A model generated the notes under the pieces. It was not told the DNA's origin and searched no databases. It saw only the letters and a program-made list of their open reading frames with translations. Shown one piece after another: positions 24,566-32,715 of a stretch of DNA of 64,000 nucleotides. The stretch's first letter is position 1. Every line of letters begins with the position of its first letter. The position numbers were made by a program, and so were the translations under genes. Source of the stretch: Acidimicrobiaceae bacterium (GTDB lineage: Bacteria; Actinomycetota; Acidimicrobiia; Acidimicrobiales; Ilumatobacteraceae); assembly GCA_020637235.1 (NCBI GenBank), contig JACJWG010000006.1, forward strand, positions 1 to 64,000. The letters are read 5' to 3'.

Positions 24566-25029
24566 GCCTTGGTCCGTTCGTGGAAGGCGTCCAGCACGCG
24601 CTCAGGTGTGCGTGCGACGATGTCGTCGACCGAGTCATCCCACGTGTGCATGGGACGGGTCCGGCCGTTGTAGATCGGATTCGTGCCCTTGACGGTCTTC
24701 GGGCCGTAGGGCGTGCGGACGGTCACGACAGCGTTCTTGCGTCGTGGGATGGGGCCCGAACGTCGTCCGTCGTTGGCGACACGCCAAGGCTGGATCGGAC
24801 GTGGACGAAGGACGATCGTGGAGTCGCCCTCCAGCTCGAAGCCCGAGTTGAGCGTCCGACGGGGCCAACCGGAGAACTTCCGATCGGAGCCCACGTCGGC
24901 GCGCACGTTGTCCTCGATGTCGCGCTTCGCTTGCACGCCCACTTCGGTGGCGATGTCGCGAAGGCCTGGTCCGGACAGATCCCTCGCGATGCTGTCGAGC
25001 CGAGCCGACAGATCGTCGAGGCTGTTCAT
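24547..25029 (-). CDS. Phage tail assembly protein, HK97 gp10-like
   Basis: 160 residues. The helical N-terminus (LSARLDSIARDLSG, EVGVQAKRDIEDNVRADVG) followed by a basic beta-rich part (RRTLNSGFELEGDST, VTVRTPYGPKTV) resembles the HK97-gp10/tail-completion group. It is placed between major tail protein and tape measure, which is later than usual for gp10, so a chaperone or tail-assembly role is also possible. It overlaps the tape measure gene by 19 bp. Confidence 0.55.
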   Translation of the reverse strand: MNSLDDLSARLDSIARDLSGPGLRDIATEVGVQAKRDIEDNVRADVGSDRKFSGWPRRTLNSGFELEGDSTIVLRPRPIQPWRVANDGRRSGPIPRRKNAVVTVRTPYGPKTVKGTNPIYNGRTRPMHTWDDSVDDIVARTPERVLDAFHERTKAWLAKS

Positions 25030-25031
25030 GG

Positions 25032-25478
25032 TCAGCTCGTGGCGCGAACGATCGCCGACGGGTCCGCCATCGGCCACGTGGCCGTGGCCTGGCCGAAGCT
25101 GTTGGTCCGGCCGAAGAGCATGACCTCGGTCGGGCAGACCTCGACGGTGATCTTCGGGTTGAGCGCCGACACGGGGCCGGGATCGGCGGTGCCCGAGACG
25201 TACAGGTTGGTGCCGTTCACGACGGCGTCCCAGACCATCTGCGCCATCGCGGACGCACCCGAAGCGGCGGTCGGCGACGTGTAGTAGGTGATCTGGACTT
25301 CGCCACCGAGTTCGGTCGTGACGGTCCACGGCTCCGAGCCACCGGTCGCTTCCGAGGTGAGCGTGCCGCGGTTGACGCGGACAGCCATCTCGGTGACGAC
25401 CTTCGACACGTTCAGCGTCGGCGTCGACGTGGTGCCGATCGACACGTTATTCTTGATCTTGATTGCGTTTGCGGCCAT
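25032..25478 (-). CDS. Phage major tail protein (tube)
   Basis: 148 residues, beta-rich with a sandwich-like pattern (VSIGTTSTPTLNVSKVV, PWTVTTELGGEVQITYY, PKITVEVCPTEVMLFG). Size and position fit the siphovirus tail-tube protein, just before the assembly and tape-measure genes. ATG at 25476-25478 follows GAGGAGGGCC, a strong SD, consistent with high expression. Assigned by position and shape, not by a signature motif. Confidence 0.65.
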   Translation of the reverse strand: MAANAIKIKNNVSIGTTSTPTLNVSKVVTEMAVRVNRGTLTSEATGGSEPWTVTTELGGEVQITYYTSPTAASGASAMAQMVWDAVVNGTNLYVSGTADPGPVSALNPKITVEVCPTEVMLFGRTNSFGQATATWPMADPSAIVRATS

Positions 25479-25492
25479 TGGTTCGGCCCTCC

Positions 25493-25840
25493 TCAGGCCT
25501 CGATGGTGTTGAAGGTGATGTCGACGGTGAGGCAGTCGATGCCGCCAACGACCTCCGCACGAGGGCGAAGAGCGCGGACAGGGGTGAAGCCGTAGGCCTC
25601 GAAGGCTGCGGGCACGTTGGTCGGGTCGATCGCTTCGCGGATCGCTCGTCGGGTGCGGGCGTCCTCTGGCTTCGCGATGGCGACCGTGGCGGTGAACTCG
25701 ACGACGTATGCGCCACCACCGGTGTCGCCGTACTCGATCGAGAAGTCCCGGATGACGATCGCTGGGGAGACGATCACGGACGGCTCGACGTCGTAGAAGT
25801 GGTAGCCCTCGATCTGCACGTCCTCGAAGAGGTCGATCAT
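25493..25840 (-). CDS. Phage tail terminator/minor head-tail protein
   Basis: 115 residues, alternating strands (VQIEGYHFYDVEPSVIVSP, AYVVEFTATVAIA, LTVDITFNTIEA), with a helical insert (DARTRRAIREAIDP). Located between the connector and the tail tube, the usual place of tail-terminator or neck proteins. ATG overlaps the upstream stop (ATGA). Confidence 0.5.
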   Translation of the reverse strand: MIDLFEDVQIEGYHFYDVEPSVIVSPAIVIRDFSIEYGDTGGGAYVVEFTATVAIAKPEDARTRRAIREAIDPTNVPAAFEAYGFTPVRALRPRAEVVGGIDCLTVDITFNTIEA

Positions 25841-26154
25841 GCGAACCGGACCTTGCGGTACGGGGCGATGAGCGCTTCCACGTCGCCGTCCTTGCGGACA
25901 CCCGAGACGAAGCCGTCGCCGATGATCGCTGCGTCGGGCATGTTGCGCCGGTTCCACAGCCGCGAGGCGTAGAGCAGGCGGGCGAAGCTGATGTCTTCGT
26001 GGAGGAGGAACTGGGCGTCGACGCGTGCCTCGATCCACCGGGTTGCCGCCTCGCAGACCTGCTCCATGAGCGCGGTCTCTTCCTCCGAGTACGTCAACTC
26101 GAAGTTGAGGTGGCTCACGTTGAGCCACGCTGCGAGGTCGGCAGCGGTGATCAC
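25837..26154 (-). CDS. Phage head-tail connector (gp6-like) protein
   Basis: 105 residues. ITAADLAAWLNVSHLNFE at the N-terminus, helix EEETALMEQVCEAATRWIEARV and LLYASRLWNRRNMPD are typical of gp6/gp15-like adaptor proteins that dock on the portal. GTG at 26152-26154 begins 4 nt after the capsid stop, which decides the start. Overlaps the next gene by 4 bp. Confidence 0.7.
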   Translation of the reverse strand: MITAADLAAWLNVSHLNFELTYSEEETALMEQVCEAATRWIEARVDAQFLLHEDISFARLLYASRLWNRRNMPDAAIIGDGFVSGVRKDGDVEALIAPYRKVRFA

Positions 26155-26158
26155 TGGC

Positions 26159-27286
26159 TCAGGGCTCCAGCGAGACGATGCCCTCGCTCCACATGATGGT
26201 CGTGATGAACTCGCTGAGCGACACGTCGACCGAGGCGTTGACGGCGTTGGTCGTCGAGAGCTGGGCGAGCGGTGCGTTGTACTTCTCCAAGGCGTCGCTC
26301 GCGGCGACGGCGAAGAAGCCGGTCGGGAACTTGCTCGACACCACGACCTTGACGTCGGCCCCGAGGTCGATGCCACCGAAGATGCCAGCGGTCGAAGCGT
26401 TCGCGTTGGTCACGCCGATCGAGGGGTAGATCGGCCGTCCGGTCGTGTCGGCGAGGCCCTTGAGGTACTCCAGCCGGTCCGATGCCATGTAGACGCGGTC
26501 CGCCTGGGCGTTGAAGCTGTCCTCGATCGTGGTGGCGGCCTTGAGGAGCGCCACTTCGATCTGCGCCGGAGTGGCGGTCAGCGACAGGGTCTGTGAGGTC
26601 GTCGCTGCGGCCACGAGGCGGCTGGCTGCGAACAACTCCTTGCGGCGGACGAGGCCACGCTGGAGGTCGATCTGGGCGAGCGCCATGACGTCCATCTGGC
26701 TGCGCTGGATCGCGGCGTAGCTGAGGCGACGGACGTGGCCGACTGCCTGCAGCTCCTCGGTGACCTTGCGCTCGACGGACAGCGCTGCCGACGTCCAGTC
26801 GCTGAACTCGGTCGCACGGAACGAAGCGGCGTTGTTCGTCGGGTCGTAGGTGCGAGTGATCGTGAGACCCGACTCCGGGGTCGGCATCTCGAAGAACGAT
26901 TCCCAGATCGGCGTGCGAGCACCGACGAAGGTCCGCATCGGACCCCACAGGTGCTCGGGCAGGGCGCCCGGGAGTTCGGCGGTGCCGGTCTCGGTGACCG
27001 CGCGGATCACGTCGTGTTCGCCGAGGGCGAGGGCACGGGTGAACTCACCGAAGGTCAGCTCGTTCGAGGCGACCATCTGGGTGGCCTTGCCGAGGGCGCC
27101 AGCGGCGAAGAGGATCTCGGTCGCGCTGCGCTCGATCGCTGCGGCGCGCTCGATGTCGGCGTCGAGACGCTCGATGGCGGCCTGGCGCTCGTCGATCTCG
27201 GCGCGGGTCTGGTCGTCCCAGTCGGTGGCGGCGAGGGCCTTGAGTTCGGCGGCGAGGCGGGCCCGCTGCTCGTGCAACTTGCTCAT
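26159..27286 (-). CDS. Phage major capsid protein (HK97 fold)
   Basis: 375 residues. An N-terminal coiled-coil delta/scaffold region (about 1-60, RARLAAELKALAATDW to AIERLDADIERAAAIERS) would be removed by the upstream protease. The mature part shows HK97-fold landmarks: FRATEFSDWTSAALSVERKVTEEL, an E-loop-like segment, YMASDRLEYLKGLADTTGRPIYPS and the C-terminal SEFITTIMWSEG. An SD (AGGAG) lies 9 nt before the ATG. A TACACT hexamer about 100 bp upstream (27383-27388, minus strand) may give the capsid gene its own promoter. Confidence 0.9.
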   Translation of the reverse strand: MSKLHEQRARLAAELKALAATDWDDQTRAEIDERQAAIERLDADIERAAAIERSATEILFAAGALGKATQMVASNELTFGEFTRALALGEHDVIRAVTETGTAELPGALPEHLWGPMRTFVGARTPIWESFFEMPTPESGLTITRTYDPTNNAASFRATEFSDWTSAALSVERKVTEELQAVGHVRRLSYAAIQRSQMDVMALAQIDLQRGLVRRKELFAASRLVAAATTSQTLSLTATPAQIEVALLKAATTIEDSFNAQADRVYMASDRLEYLKGLADTTGRPIYPSIGVTNANASTAGIFGGIDLGADVKVVVSSKFPTGFFAVAASDALEKYNAPLAQLSTTNAVNASVDVSLSEFITTIMWSEGIVSLEP

Positions 27287-27388
27287 GTTCGTTGGACTCC
27301 TGGTGTCTCCATTGCGACGTGGTGACGTGGTTCCAAAGAACGGCCCGAGGTTCCGGGGTCGCAGTTGCTTGTTTCGATTAGAAGTGTA
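27287..27388 (-). promoter_or_regulatory. Capsid gene leader with possible promoter
   Basis: TACACT (27383-27388, minus strand) begins right after the protease stop and is followed by about 95 nt of untranslated leader with a short G/C hairpin and the capsid SD. This is the largest gap inside the structural operon apart from the one before portal. Confidence 0.35.
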
Positions 27389-27934
27389 TCACAGGTCCAG
27401 GAGGCGGATTCTGAGGCGTCGACGCTCGTCCTCCATGGCCTGCAATTCGCTCATGTCCTCTTGACTCCGAAGAGCCAGAACCTTCGCATCTTCGAGGGCT
27501 CCGACGCCGACGAAGGACAGCTCCTGTAGCGCGACTTGGGTGCGGTGGATCCGACCACGGGTGAGGCCGCGTGGCTCGATGCCGCGGAAGCCGACCGAGA
27601 CGTCGGTGAGGGCGCCCATCGCGACCAGCTCCAGGACCTCGTCGGCGCGCTCGCTCGACCCGAGACGAGCCTCGAACATGAGGGCGTCGGCTTCCTTGAA
27701 GAAGCGGGCGAGACCGACGGGCAGATCGCCCTTGGAGTGGCCGATCAGGAGCGGACGCGTGTCCTTGTGCGACAGGCTCCGATCGAAGGCCCGCTGGTCG
27801 TAGGACTCGACGAAGCGGCCCCACGCGTGCGAGAACACGGGGTACTCGTGGTCGAACGAGACGGCACGACCGATGACGGTGCGGCCATCTGCGGTGACCT
27901 CAGCGGACCGAGTGAACAGGTCGTCGGACTTCAC
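27389..27934 (-). CDS. Phage prohead protease (HK97 U35-type)
   Basis: 181 residues. The herpesvirus-assemblin-like fold is suggested by VIGRAVSFDHEYPVFS, VESYDQRAFDRSLS, the catalytic His in LLIGHSKGDLPVG (about 65) and the catalytic Ser in LTDVSVGFRGIE (about 115). It would cut the capsid scaffold. GTG at 27932-27934 overlaps the upstream membrane-protein stop (GTGA). Placed, as usual, between portal and capsid genes. Confidence 0.85.
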   Translation of the reverse strand: MKSDDLFTRSAEVTADGRTVIGRAVSFDHEYPVFSHAWGRFVESYDQRAFDRSLSHKDTRPLLIGHSKGDLPVGLARFFKEADALMFEARLGSSERADEVLELVAMGALTDVSVGFRGIEPRGLTRGRIHRTQVALQELSFVGVGALEDAKVLALRSQEDMSELQAMEDERRRLRIRLLDL

Positions 27935-28158
27935 GACCGACCTCCGAAGGTGTCCTGGTCTGTCGCCTTGCGGGCGAACAGGGGGGATGGCTGCGTGCCG
28001 CGGAGGGCGTTGATGCCGTTGCCGACGCCGTAGCCGAGAATCAATGTCAAGTACTGGTCGACGTCGTTGAGCGTGGTGTCGCCGGTCAGGATCAACGTGA
28101 ACAGGCCCACGGTGATGAGGAACAAGAGCCAGAACTTGGCGGGATTGGTGATGGTCAT
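27931..28158 (-). CDS. Small membrane protein between portal and protease
   Basis: 75 residues. One strong membrane segment (FWLLFLITVGLFTLILTG, about 9-26), possibly a second weaker one (YLTLILGYGVGNGINAL), and a polar tail. Size and topology fit a holin, but the position between portal and protease is unusual for one; it could instead be a membrane factor for head assembly. Overlaps both neighbours by 4 bp. Confidence 0.6.
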   Translation of the reverse strand: MTITNPAKFWLLFLITVGLFTLILTGDTTLNDVDQYLTLILGYGVGNGINALRGTQPSPLFARKATDQDTFGGRS

Positions 28159-29258
28159 GACGTGGGGTCCTGCGGGGGAGTGGCGGCCTCGGGTGCCGGT
28201 GCGATCTCGGGTTTCGGCCGGGGCGGCAGGCCACGTTCGGCGCGCACCTCGTCGACGGTCTTGATGCCTGCGCTGATGAGCTGGGCGTCGACCGAGGCTT
28301 GGCCTTGCTCGTCGAGGCCGATGAGCTTCTCCCGTTGGAACCTGCACTCCAGCTGACCGGGGAGGAGATCGCTGAACGCCTCCTCGAAGCGCTGGGCGAC
28401 CGGGAAGACCGACTCGTAGGCCCGCTGGACGTAGCGCTCCTGCATGTTCTTGTAGGTGTCGGAACCACCGGTCGGCGGCACCACGCCCAAGTCCGACGGG
28501 TCGAGGCTCAACATGTGAGCGATCTCGACGACGCTCATCACGCGAGCGGCCAGGGTCTCCATGTCCTGCGGCGAGAAGCCCACGAGCGGCACGAACTCCG
28601 AGTCACGCGGGACGACCCGAAGGGTGCGCTTGCCGTCGGCGTTCGCTTCGTCCCACGCCTCCTTGGTTCGCTGGATCACGGAGTCGTCGAGGTCGGGGTC
28701 GACCTTCACGATCGCGGACGGCACGTTGCCACCGCGGTACGACGTGGCCGAGTACTGATCGACGTCCATCGCCAGGCCGAGCGCTCGACGGTGCTTCTCC
28801 AGGACGCCGACGCCGCGCAGGCTGCCAGCGAGCATGTCCCATCGGACGTGGACGACCTGTTCCGGGCTGTAGCGCTTGCCGCTGATCTCGTAGACGAACG
28901 AGGCGCCCGAGCCGGGGATCATCGCAACCTGTTCGATGGGTGCCGGGATGAGGCCGACGATCTCGCCTCCGTCGCGCTGTTTGAGCGCGACCCAGTTGCC
29001 GAACAACACGAGCGTCTTCGTGGCCGACGACCAGAACTCGCTCGACGTCCACAGTGGGCTGGGGCGCTGGAGGAACGGCGTCGTGCCGACCTTCTCGCCG
29101 TCGTCCCACAGCTGCATCGGGGCCATTCGGGTGAGCGAGTTGGCGATGAGCGACAAGCCGCGGTCGAGCGCTGGCAGGGCGAGAGCCGTCGACGAGTTCA
29201 CGACCGCAGCGGACGACGTGTACGGCTGCGCCGCGGTGAAGTAGAGCTGATGGAACAT
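28155..29258 (-). CDS. Phage portal protein (HK97 type)
   Basis: 367 residues. It shows portal landmarks: LDRGLSLIANSLTRMAPM near the N-terminus, LLFGNWVALKQRDGG-like strand (TLVLFGNWVALKQ), WDMLAGSLRGVGVLEKHRRAL (about 140-160) and the clip/stem region MSVVEIAHMLSLDPSDLGVV. The C-terminus is Pro-rich. Slightly short for the family. Preceded by a 54-bp gap holding a candidate operator and hairpin; ATG at 29256-29258. Confidence 0.88.
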   Translation of the reverse strand: MFHQLYFTAAQPYTSSAAVVNSSTALALPALDRGLSLIANSLTRMAPMQLWDDGEKVGTTPFLQRPSPLWTSSEFWSSATKTLVLFGNWVALKQRDGGEIVGLIPAPIEQVAMIPGSGASFVYEISGKRYSPEQVVHVRWDMLAGSLRGVGVLEKHRRALGLAMDVDQYSATSYRGGNVPSAIVKVDPDLDDSVIQRTKEAWDEANADGKRTLRVVPRDSEFVPLVGFSPQDMETLAARVMSVVEIAHMLSLDPSDLGVVPPTGGSDTYKNMQERYVQRAYESVFPVAQRFEEAFSDLLPGQLECRFQREKLIGLDEQGQASVDAQLISAGIKTVDEVRAERGLPPRPKPEIAPAPEAATPPQDPTS

Positions 29259-29313
29259 GCAGGACCTAGCTACATAGTAGCACGACGAAACGGACCCTAA
29301 TTCCTACTATGGC
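29259..29313 (-). promoter_or_regulatory. Operator-like element before the portal gene
   Basis: The gap contains an inverted repeat (GCTACATAGTAG with CTACTATGGCTAC) and, on the minus strand, CATAGTAGGAAT. A 12-mer differing at one position (CACAGTAGGAAT) precedes the HNH-terminase operon at 31968-31979. It may bind a phage or host regulator, or end the terminase transcript. Confidence 0.4.
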
Positions 29314-30719
29314 TACTTGAAGAGGCTGCCGTCGGCGAACGTGGTACGACGTGGGGTGTGTGACATTTGCGCAGCGAAAGCGATCCCTGTGGCGACTGCG
29401 GCGTCGATCTTCGCCCTCGACCGGTTCTTCGACAGCGTGAAGCCGCCGGTCGGCTGGATCACCGGTACGGCCGACAGGACGTGACTCCGGTATCGGGCGT
29501 CGTCGTCGTGCCAGAAGCGACGCTCGACGATCGCCTTGTGCAGGAGGCCGTAGACAGGCACGAGCCGCGCTGGAGCCTGCGGGATGTCGATCATCGGCAC
29601 GCCAGCGTCGGAGAGCATCTGGGCGCCCTCGACGAAGTACCGGTTGTCGTAGCCGACCGCGACGACGTGGAGGTCCCGATGGAGCTGGAGGATCCGCTCG
29701 CGCACCGCTGCATGGTCGATCGTCGGAGCGGGCTCGAAGATCCACGCCTTCGAGATCCAGCCATCGCCGTATCGCTGCACAGCGACAACCGCGCTCATGT
29801 CGTCGTAGGCCGACTTGTCGACTCCGATCCAGGTGTCCTCCAACGGGTCCAGCTCAACTTCGCGGGCGGTGGCGTCCCAGTGTCCAGCGCCCTCCACGCC
29901 GAGCCAACCATCATTCGCGGACGTGTCGATCCACTGACCGAGGCGGAACAGGCGGAAGAGGTGCTCGGGCAGCGAGCGGTCCTTGTCCAGCGACTCCAGA
30001 CTGAGGAACCGGTAGAGGGCCGGATTGGCGCGTTCCCACGTGGCGAGGTCGTAGATCGGCCAGTCGAGCGGAGCCGAATGCTCCTGCCAGTAGAGCGCCT
30101 TCGAGGCCGTGCCGTTCAGCACCTTCGTGCGCATCTCGTACATCGCTGAGAGCTGCGATGCGGGCGTCGAGATCCCCACGACGCGAGCGTCAGGCCCACG
30201 ACCGCCCATCGACATCGCGACAGCGCCCCAGCGCTCCGGAGTCCAGAAGGAGGTGCCGTACTCGTCCATGATCGCCAGCGAGGGGTTGAGGCCCTGGGCG
30301 GCGTCGACGTCGGACATTGAGACGATCTCGGCCTGGCAACCGGTGTCGGTGTTCACGATGATCGGCTCGTTGTTGTTGCGAGAGATCCGCCAGTCGCCGA
30401 AGAAGCCCTGATTGAGCCGCATGTAGGCCTTCATGACGCCGAAGACGCCGGACGGCCGGTTCGCCTGCTTCACCTTCGTGGCGCCCAGGACGACGTCGGC
30501 GTCGTCGTTGAGTGCCAGCTCCGACAACGCCAACGCTCCGAGGAGACCGGTCTTGCCGTTCTTGCGCGGCAGCGAGAAGCCGCCCTCCTGGACGCCCTCG
30601 GCGTACAGGTTCTCGATGAACGTGGTCTGGAACGGTTCCAGCTCGATCGGCTGCTTCGTGCGCGGATTGATGATGCGACGCTGGATGAAGTCGATCCGGT
30701 CGCCAGGCGTGACGGTCAT
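29313..30719 (-). CDS. Phage terminase large subunit
   Basis: 468 residues. N-terminal ATPase: Walker-A-like SLPRKNGKTGLLG (about 48-60) and Walker B LAIMDEYGT (about 150), with the coupling motif in VVGISTPAS. C-terminal RNase-H-like nuclease with acidic residues in WIGVDKSAYDDMSAVV (about 290) and a late Asp in KIDAAVATGIA. It drives DNA packaging. No small terminase subunit is recognised upstream; one of the small genes before it may fill that role. Overlaps its upstream neighbour by 4 bp. Confidence 0.92.
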   Translation of the reverse strand: MTVTPGDRIDFIQRRIINPRTKQPIELEPFQTTFIENLYAEGVQEGGFSLPRKNGKTGLLGALALSELALNDDADVVLGATKVKQANRPSGVFGVMKAYMRLNQGFFGDWRISRNNNEPIIVNTDTGCQAEIVSMSDVDAAQGLNPSLAIMDEYGTSFWTPERWGAVAMSMGGRGPDARVVGISTPASQLSAMYEMRTKVLNGTASKALYWQEHSAPLDWPIYDLATWERANPALYRFLSLESLDKDRSLPEHLFRLFRLGQWIDTSANDGWLGVEGAGHWDATAREVELDPLEDTWIGVDKSAYDDMSAVVAVQRYGDGWISKAWIFEPAPTIDHAAVRERILQLHRDLHVVAVGYDNRYFVEGAQMLSDAGVPMIDIPQAPARLVPVYGLLHKAIVERRFWHDDDARYRSHVLSAVPVIQPTGGFTLSKNRSRAKIDAAVATGIAFAAQMSHTPRRTTFADGSLFK

Positions 30720-31045
30720 GAGTCCTGCGTCAAGAGGTCAGGGAGAGAGAACGAAGGAGGGACTGGGTGCTGTGGTTGGGGTCCGTCTGGAAAGTCGGTG
30801 TGGTTCTCGTTGGCTGGTGTGGTGCGCATGATCCATCGCCGTTGGGGGTCGACGAGGTTGGGGATGCGGATGCTGCCGTCGGGCAGGTTCCAGGGCTCCC
30901 AGTCGCGGCACCAGTGGACGAGGGCGGGGTCGGGGTCGGTGATGACGGTGCCGTCCATCGGTGTCCAGCCGTCGGGGGTCGGCTGTCCGTGGGGGATGGC
31001 GCTGACGGTGCCGACGATGAGGTCGGGGTCGTCGTGGTCGATCAT
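30716..31045 (-). CDS. Small phage protein with tail-collar-like core
   Basis: 109 residues. The segment IPHGQPTPDGWTPMDGTVI, then IRIPNLVDPQRRWIMRT, mimics the P-x-GW-xxxDG to LPxLxxRF pattern of tail-collar domains, in miniature. Yet it is encoded just before terminase, away from the tail genes. Pro-rich C-terminus. Overlaps both neighbours. Function unknown; the collar resemblance is my own pattern match. Confidence 0.5.
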   Translation of the reverse strand: MIDHDDPDLIVGTVSAIPHGQPTPDGWTPMDGTVITDPDPALVHWCRDWEPWNLPDGSIRIPNLVDPQRRWIMRTTPANENHTDFPDGPQPQHPVPPSFSLPDLLTQDS

Positions 31046-31284
31046 GCGTGCACGCGCCACAGTGGGTGGATGGCTTGGAGGGTGCGCTGGCAGTTGTTGC
31101 ACAGACGCTTCTCGACGTCCTCCATGCCGCACATGAAGCACTCGTTCGGCAGCTGCTGGCAGTCGTTGCACAGGTCGTGTCGGTGGGCGGCTGCACCACA
31201 CACACGGCATTGGGTCGCTTGAAGGGCGTCACATAGGGCGCACAGGGTGTTGGCCTCTGTGGGTGCTTCGCAGGCTGGGCACAT
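31042..31284 (-). CDS. Small multi-zinc-ribbon phage protein
   Basis: 80 residues with 14 cysteines arranged in repeated CxxC pairs (CPAC, CALC, CRVC, CNDC, CFMC, CNNC), the pattern of double zinc ribbons. Likely to bind nucleic acid or protein partners; such proteins are common near phage HNH/terminase genes but uncharacterised. ATG at 31282-31284 is 2 nt after the upstream stop. Confidence 0.6.
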   Translation of the reverse strand: MCPACEAPTEANTLCALCDALQATQCRVCGAAAHRHDLCNDCQQLPNECFMCGMEDVEKRLCNNCQRTLQAIHPLWRVHA

Positions 31285-31286
31285 GG

Positions 31287-31514
31287 TCAGCCGATGAACG
31301 TGGAGGCGGCCACGCCCGCCACGACGGTGGCCACGTAGGCGACCATCGTCCAGCGGAGGCGTCGGGTGAGGCGCTCGATCTCGCCTTCGAGGAGCTGGCA
31401 CTCGCGGTCATGGATCTCGTCGACGTCGCCGAGGTAGCCATGCAGCTCGGTGACGGTGGCTTCGAGCTGGGCGACGGTGACTTCGAGGTTCATGTGAGGG
31501 TCCTTGGGTTTCAT
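31287..31514 (-). CDS. Small coiled-coil membrane protein, XhlA-like
   Basis: 75 residues. An N-terminal heptad coiled coil (VTVAQLEATVTELHGYLGDV) is followed by a basic patch (RLTRRLR) and a C-terminal membrane segment (WTMVAYVATVVAGVAASTFIG). This is the layout of the XhlA haemolysin/holin-partner family, so a lysis role is possible. ATG 31512-31514 overlaps the HNH stop (ATGA); a second ATG 21 nt downstream has a better SD (AAGGA) and may be the true start. Confidence 0.55.
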   Translation of the reverse strand: MKPKDPHMNLEVTVAQLEATVTELHGYLGDVDEIHDRECQLLEGEIERLTRRLRWTMVAYVATVVAGVAASTFIG

Positions 31515-31918
31515 CGGATGCGGTCGTTGGTGCGGTCGCTCGGAGGCGTCCACTGCTCGCCCTTGCCGCCGCGGGATGCGGAGGTGTTGCACTTGCGGTG
31601 TGTCGGGCGCAGCTCGCCCCAGGGCGCGTGGTCGGTGTGCCAGTCGTCTCGGGTGAACGTGCCGGGCGCCTCGTAGCGCAAGCACCTCCAGCATCGAAAG
31701 CCGTAGACCTCGACGACCTTCTCGATCTCGGCTCGGCGGGCGACGTACTCCTTGCCGTACCGGTCACCACGTCGGGCATTGCGGGCCCGCTGCTGGGCCT
31801 TGTAGCAGGGCTCGCAGCGCTGGGGCCTCGTGGTGATCGCTCCGCAGCTGAGGCACGGGTGCGGGGGCACGATCCGCTTGACCGAGTTCCTCGTGGTCGT
31901 GGTCCTCTTCGTGGCCAT
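31511..31918 (-). CDS. Phage HNH endonuclease (packaging-associated type)
   Basis: 135 residues. A CxxC pair near the N-terminus (CLSCGAIT, CEPCYKAQQ) and a second pair (CWRCLRY) frame the HNH core WHTDHAPWGELRPTHRKCN. HNH enzymes encoded next to terminase are required for cos packaging in several phages, so this gene suggests a cos-type phage. It is the first gene of the leftward late operon; a TATAGA -10 candidate lies about 30 nt upstream (31948-31953 on the plus strand as TCTATA). Confidence 0.82.
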   Translation of the reverse strand: MATKRTTTTRNSVKRIVPPHPCLSCGAITTRPQRCEPCYKAQQRARNARRGDRYGKEYVARRAEIEKVVEVYGFRCWRCLRYEAPGTFTRDDWHTDHAPWGELRPTHRKCNTSASRGGKGEQWTPPSDRTNDRIR

Positions 31919-31992
31919 GACTCTATTGTCGCGCGTCGCACTTGCGGTCTATAGGAACTATGGCGAGATTCCTACTGTGCCCTACAACGCAC

Positions 31993-32030
31993 AAGGCCCG
32001 CCAACCGGAGTGACTCGGGCAGCGGGCCTT
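31993..32030. terminator. Perfect 9-bp GC hairpin
   Basis: AAGGCCCGC and GCGGGCCTT separated by 20 nt. It could be a terminator without T-run or part of the packaging site. Confidence 0.4.
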
Positions 32031-32134
32031 GGCGGTGGAACCGACGATGTCTCTCGTCGAAGACAAGTGTACCACTGGGGTGTGTTCTCCAGGCAGACGA
32101 CCTTCGCAAAGAGGTGGAAGAAGTCGTCGATGGA

Positions 32135-32175
32135 CCTCTTCTCCTCTTTCATCCCTACAAGAGGACGAGAAGAGG
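32135..32175. repeat. Long imperfect inverted repeat
   Basis: CCTCTTCTC and GAGAAGAGG (9 bp) with an inner CTCTT/AAGAG stem and a 3-nt bulge. Purine/pyrimidine asymmetric arms are unusual for this GC-rich genome. Role unknown. Confidence 0.5.
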
Positions 32176-32568
32176 ACGTCGTCGAGCCCAACGGGTGCGA
32201 GGTAGGAGACTCCTATGGCTTCCCGAGTGGTCAGGGACGTGGAGGTGTTGTTGGGCTGCTCTCCTTCATTTCCACCACGTCCGTACACGCCGGAACGTTG
32301 GCGACTCGGGTTCCGAGGTGCGCTCAGGAGGCCGGTGACCCCGTGGACGGAGTCCACCACGTCCTGGGCGGTGAGCGGAGCGATCCGACCTTGAGGACTA
32401 CAGCTTGACAATTGTTCACCAGCTGGGACCTAAACCATATGAATGCTCCCATCTGGCGAACAAAACTCAAGGGGTTCTCACGACATTCGGAGGGGGTGGA
32501 TCCGTCGTCTAGTGGTTGTCCTCATTGAGTCCCTCGACGCCTGGCTACGGGCTCGACTGCGTCCCCCC

Positions 32569-32585
32569 GGGCTACTTCGTAGCCC
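32569..32585. terminator. GGGCTAC hairpin with 3-nt loop
   Basis: GGGCTAC, TTC, GTAGCCC: a tight 7-bp hairpin extended by flanking C/G pairs, preceded by another GGCTACG copy at 32543. It may attenuate transcription toward the early genes. Confidence 0.4.
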
Positions 32586-32709
32586 CGGTGGGTGGGACGC
32601 GGTTATCGCCCCAGGTAGCGGGGTGTAAAGAGTTCTTGTGATGGTTGCCCGGGACGAGGTCTCGGGACGAGGTCATGGTGTACCTCCGCTAGGCCAATTT
32701 CGAATGCGG

Positions 32710-32715
32710 TACACT
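32710..32715 (+). promoter_or_regulatory. Early -10 hexamer (TACACT), leaderless spacing
   Basis: TACACT lies 7 nt before the GTG at 32723, the same arrangement as in host genes, so the early phage gene is probably read by the host primary sigma factor. Confidence 0.5.

Noticed and set aside
31982..32152. Possible small gene (start MKEEKRSIDDFF) in the phage control region
   Set aside because: First half has coding-like codon use, but there is no SD at proper distance and the frame runs through the 31993-32030 hairpin; evidence too weak.
32490..32590. tRNA-like stretch with GTCGTCTAGTGG resembling a tRNA-Glu D-arm
   Set aside because: No matching D-stem partner, no T-arm consensus and no acceptor stem; not a tRNA gene.
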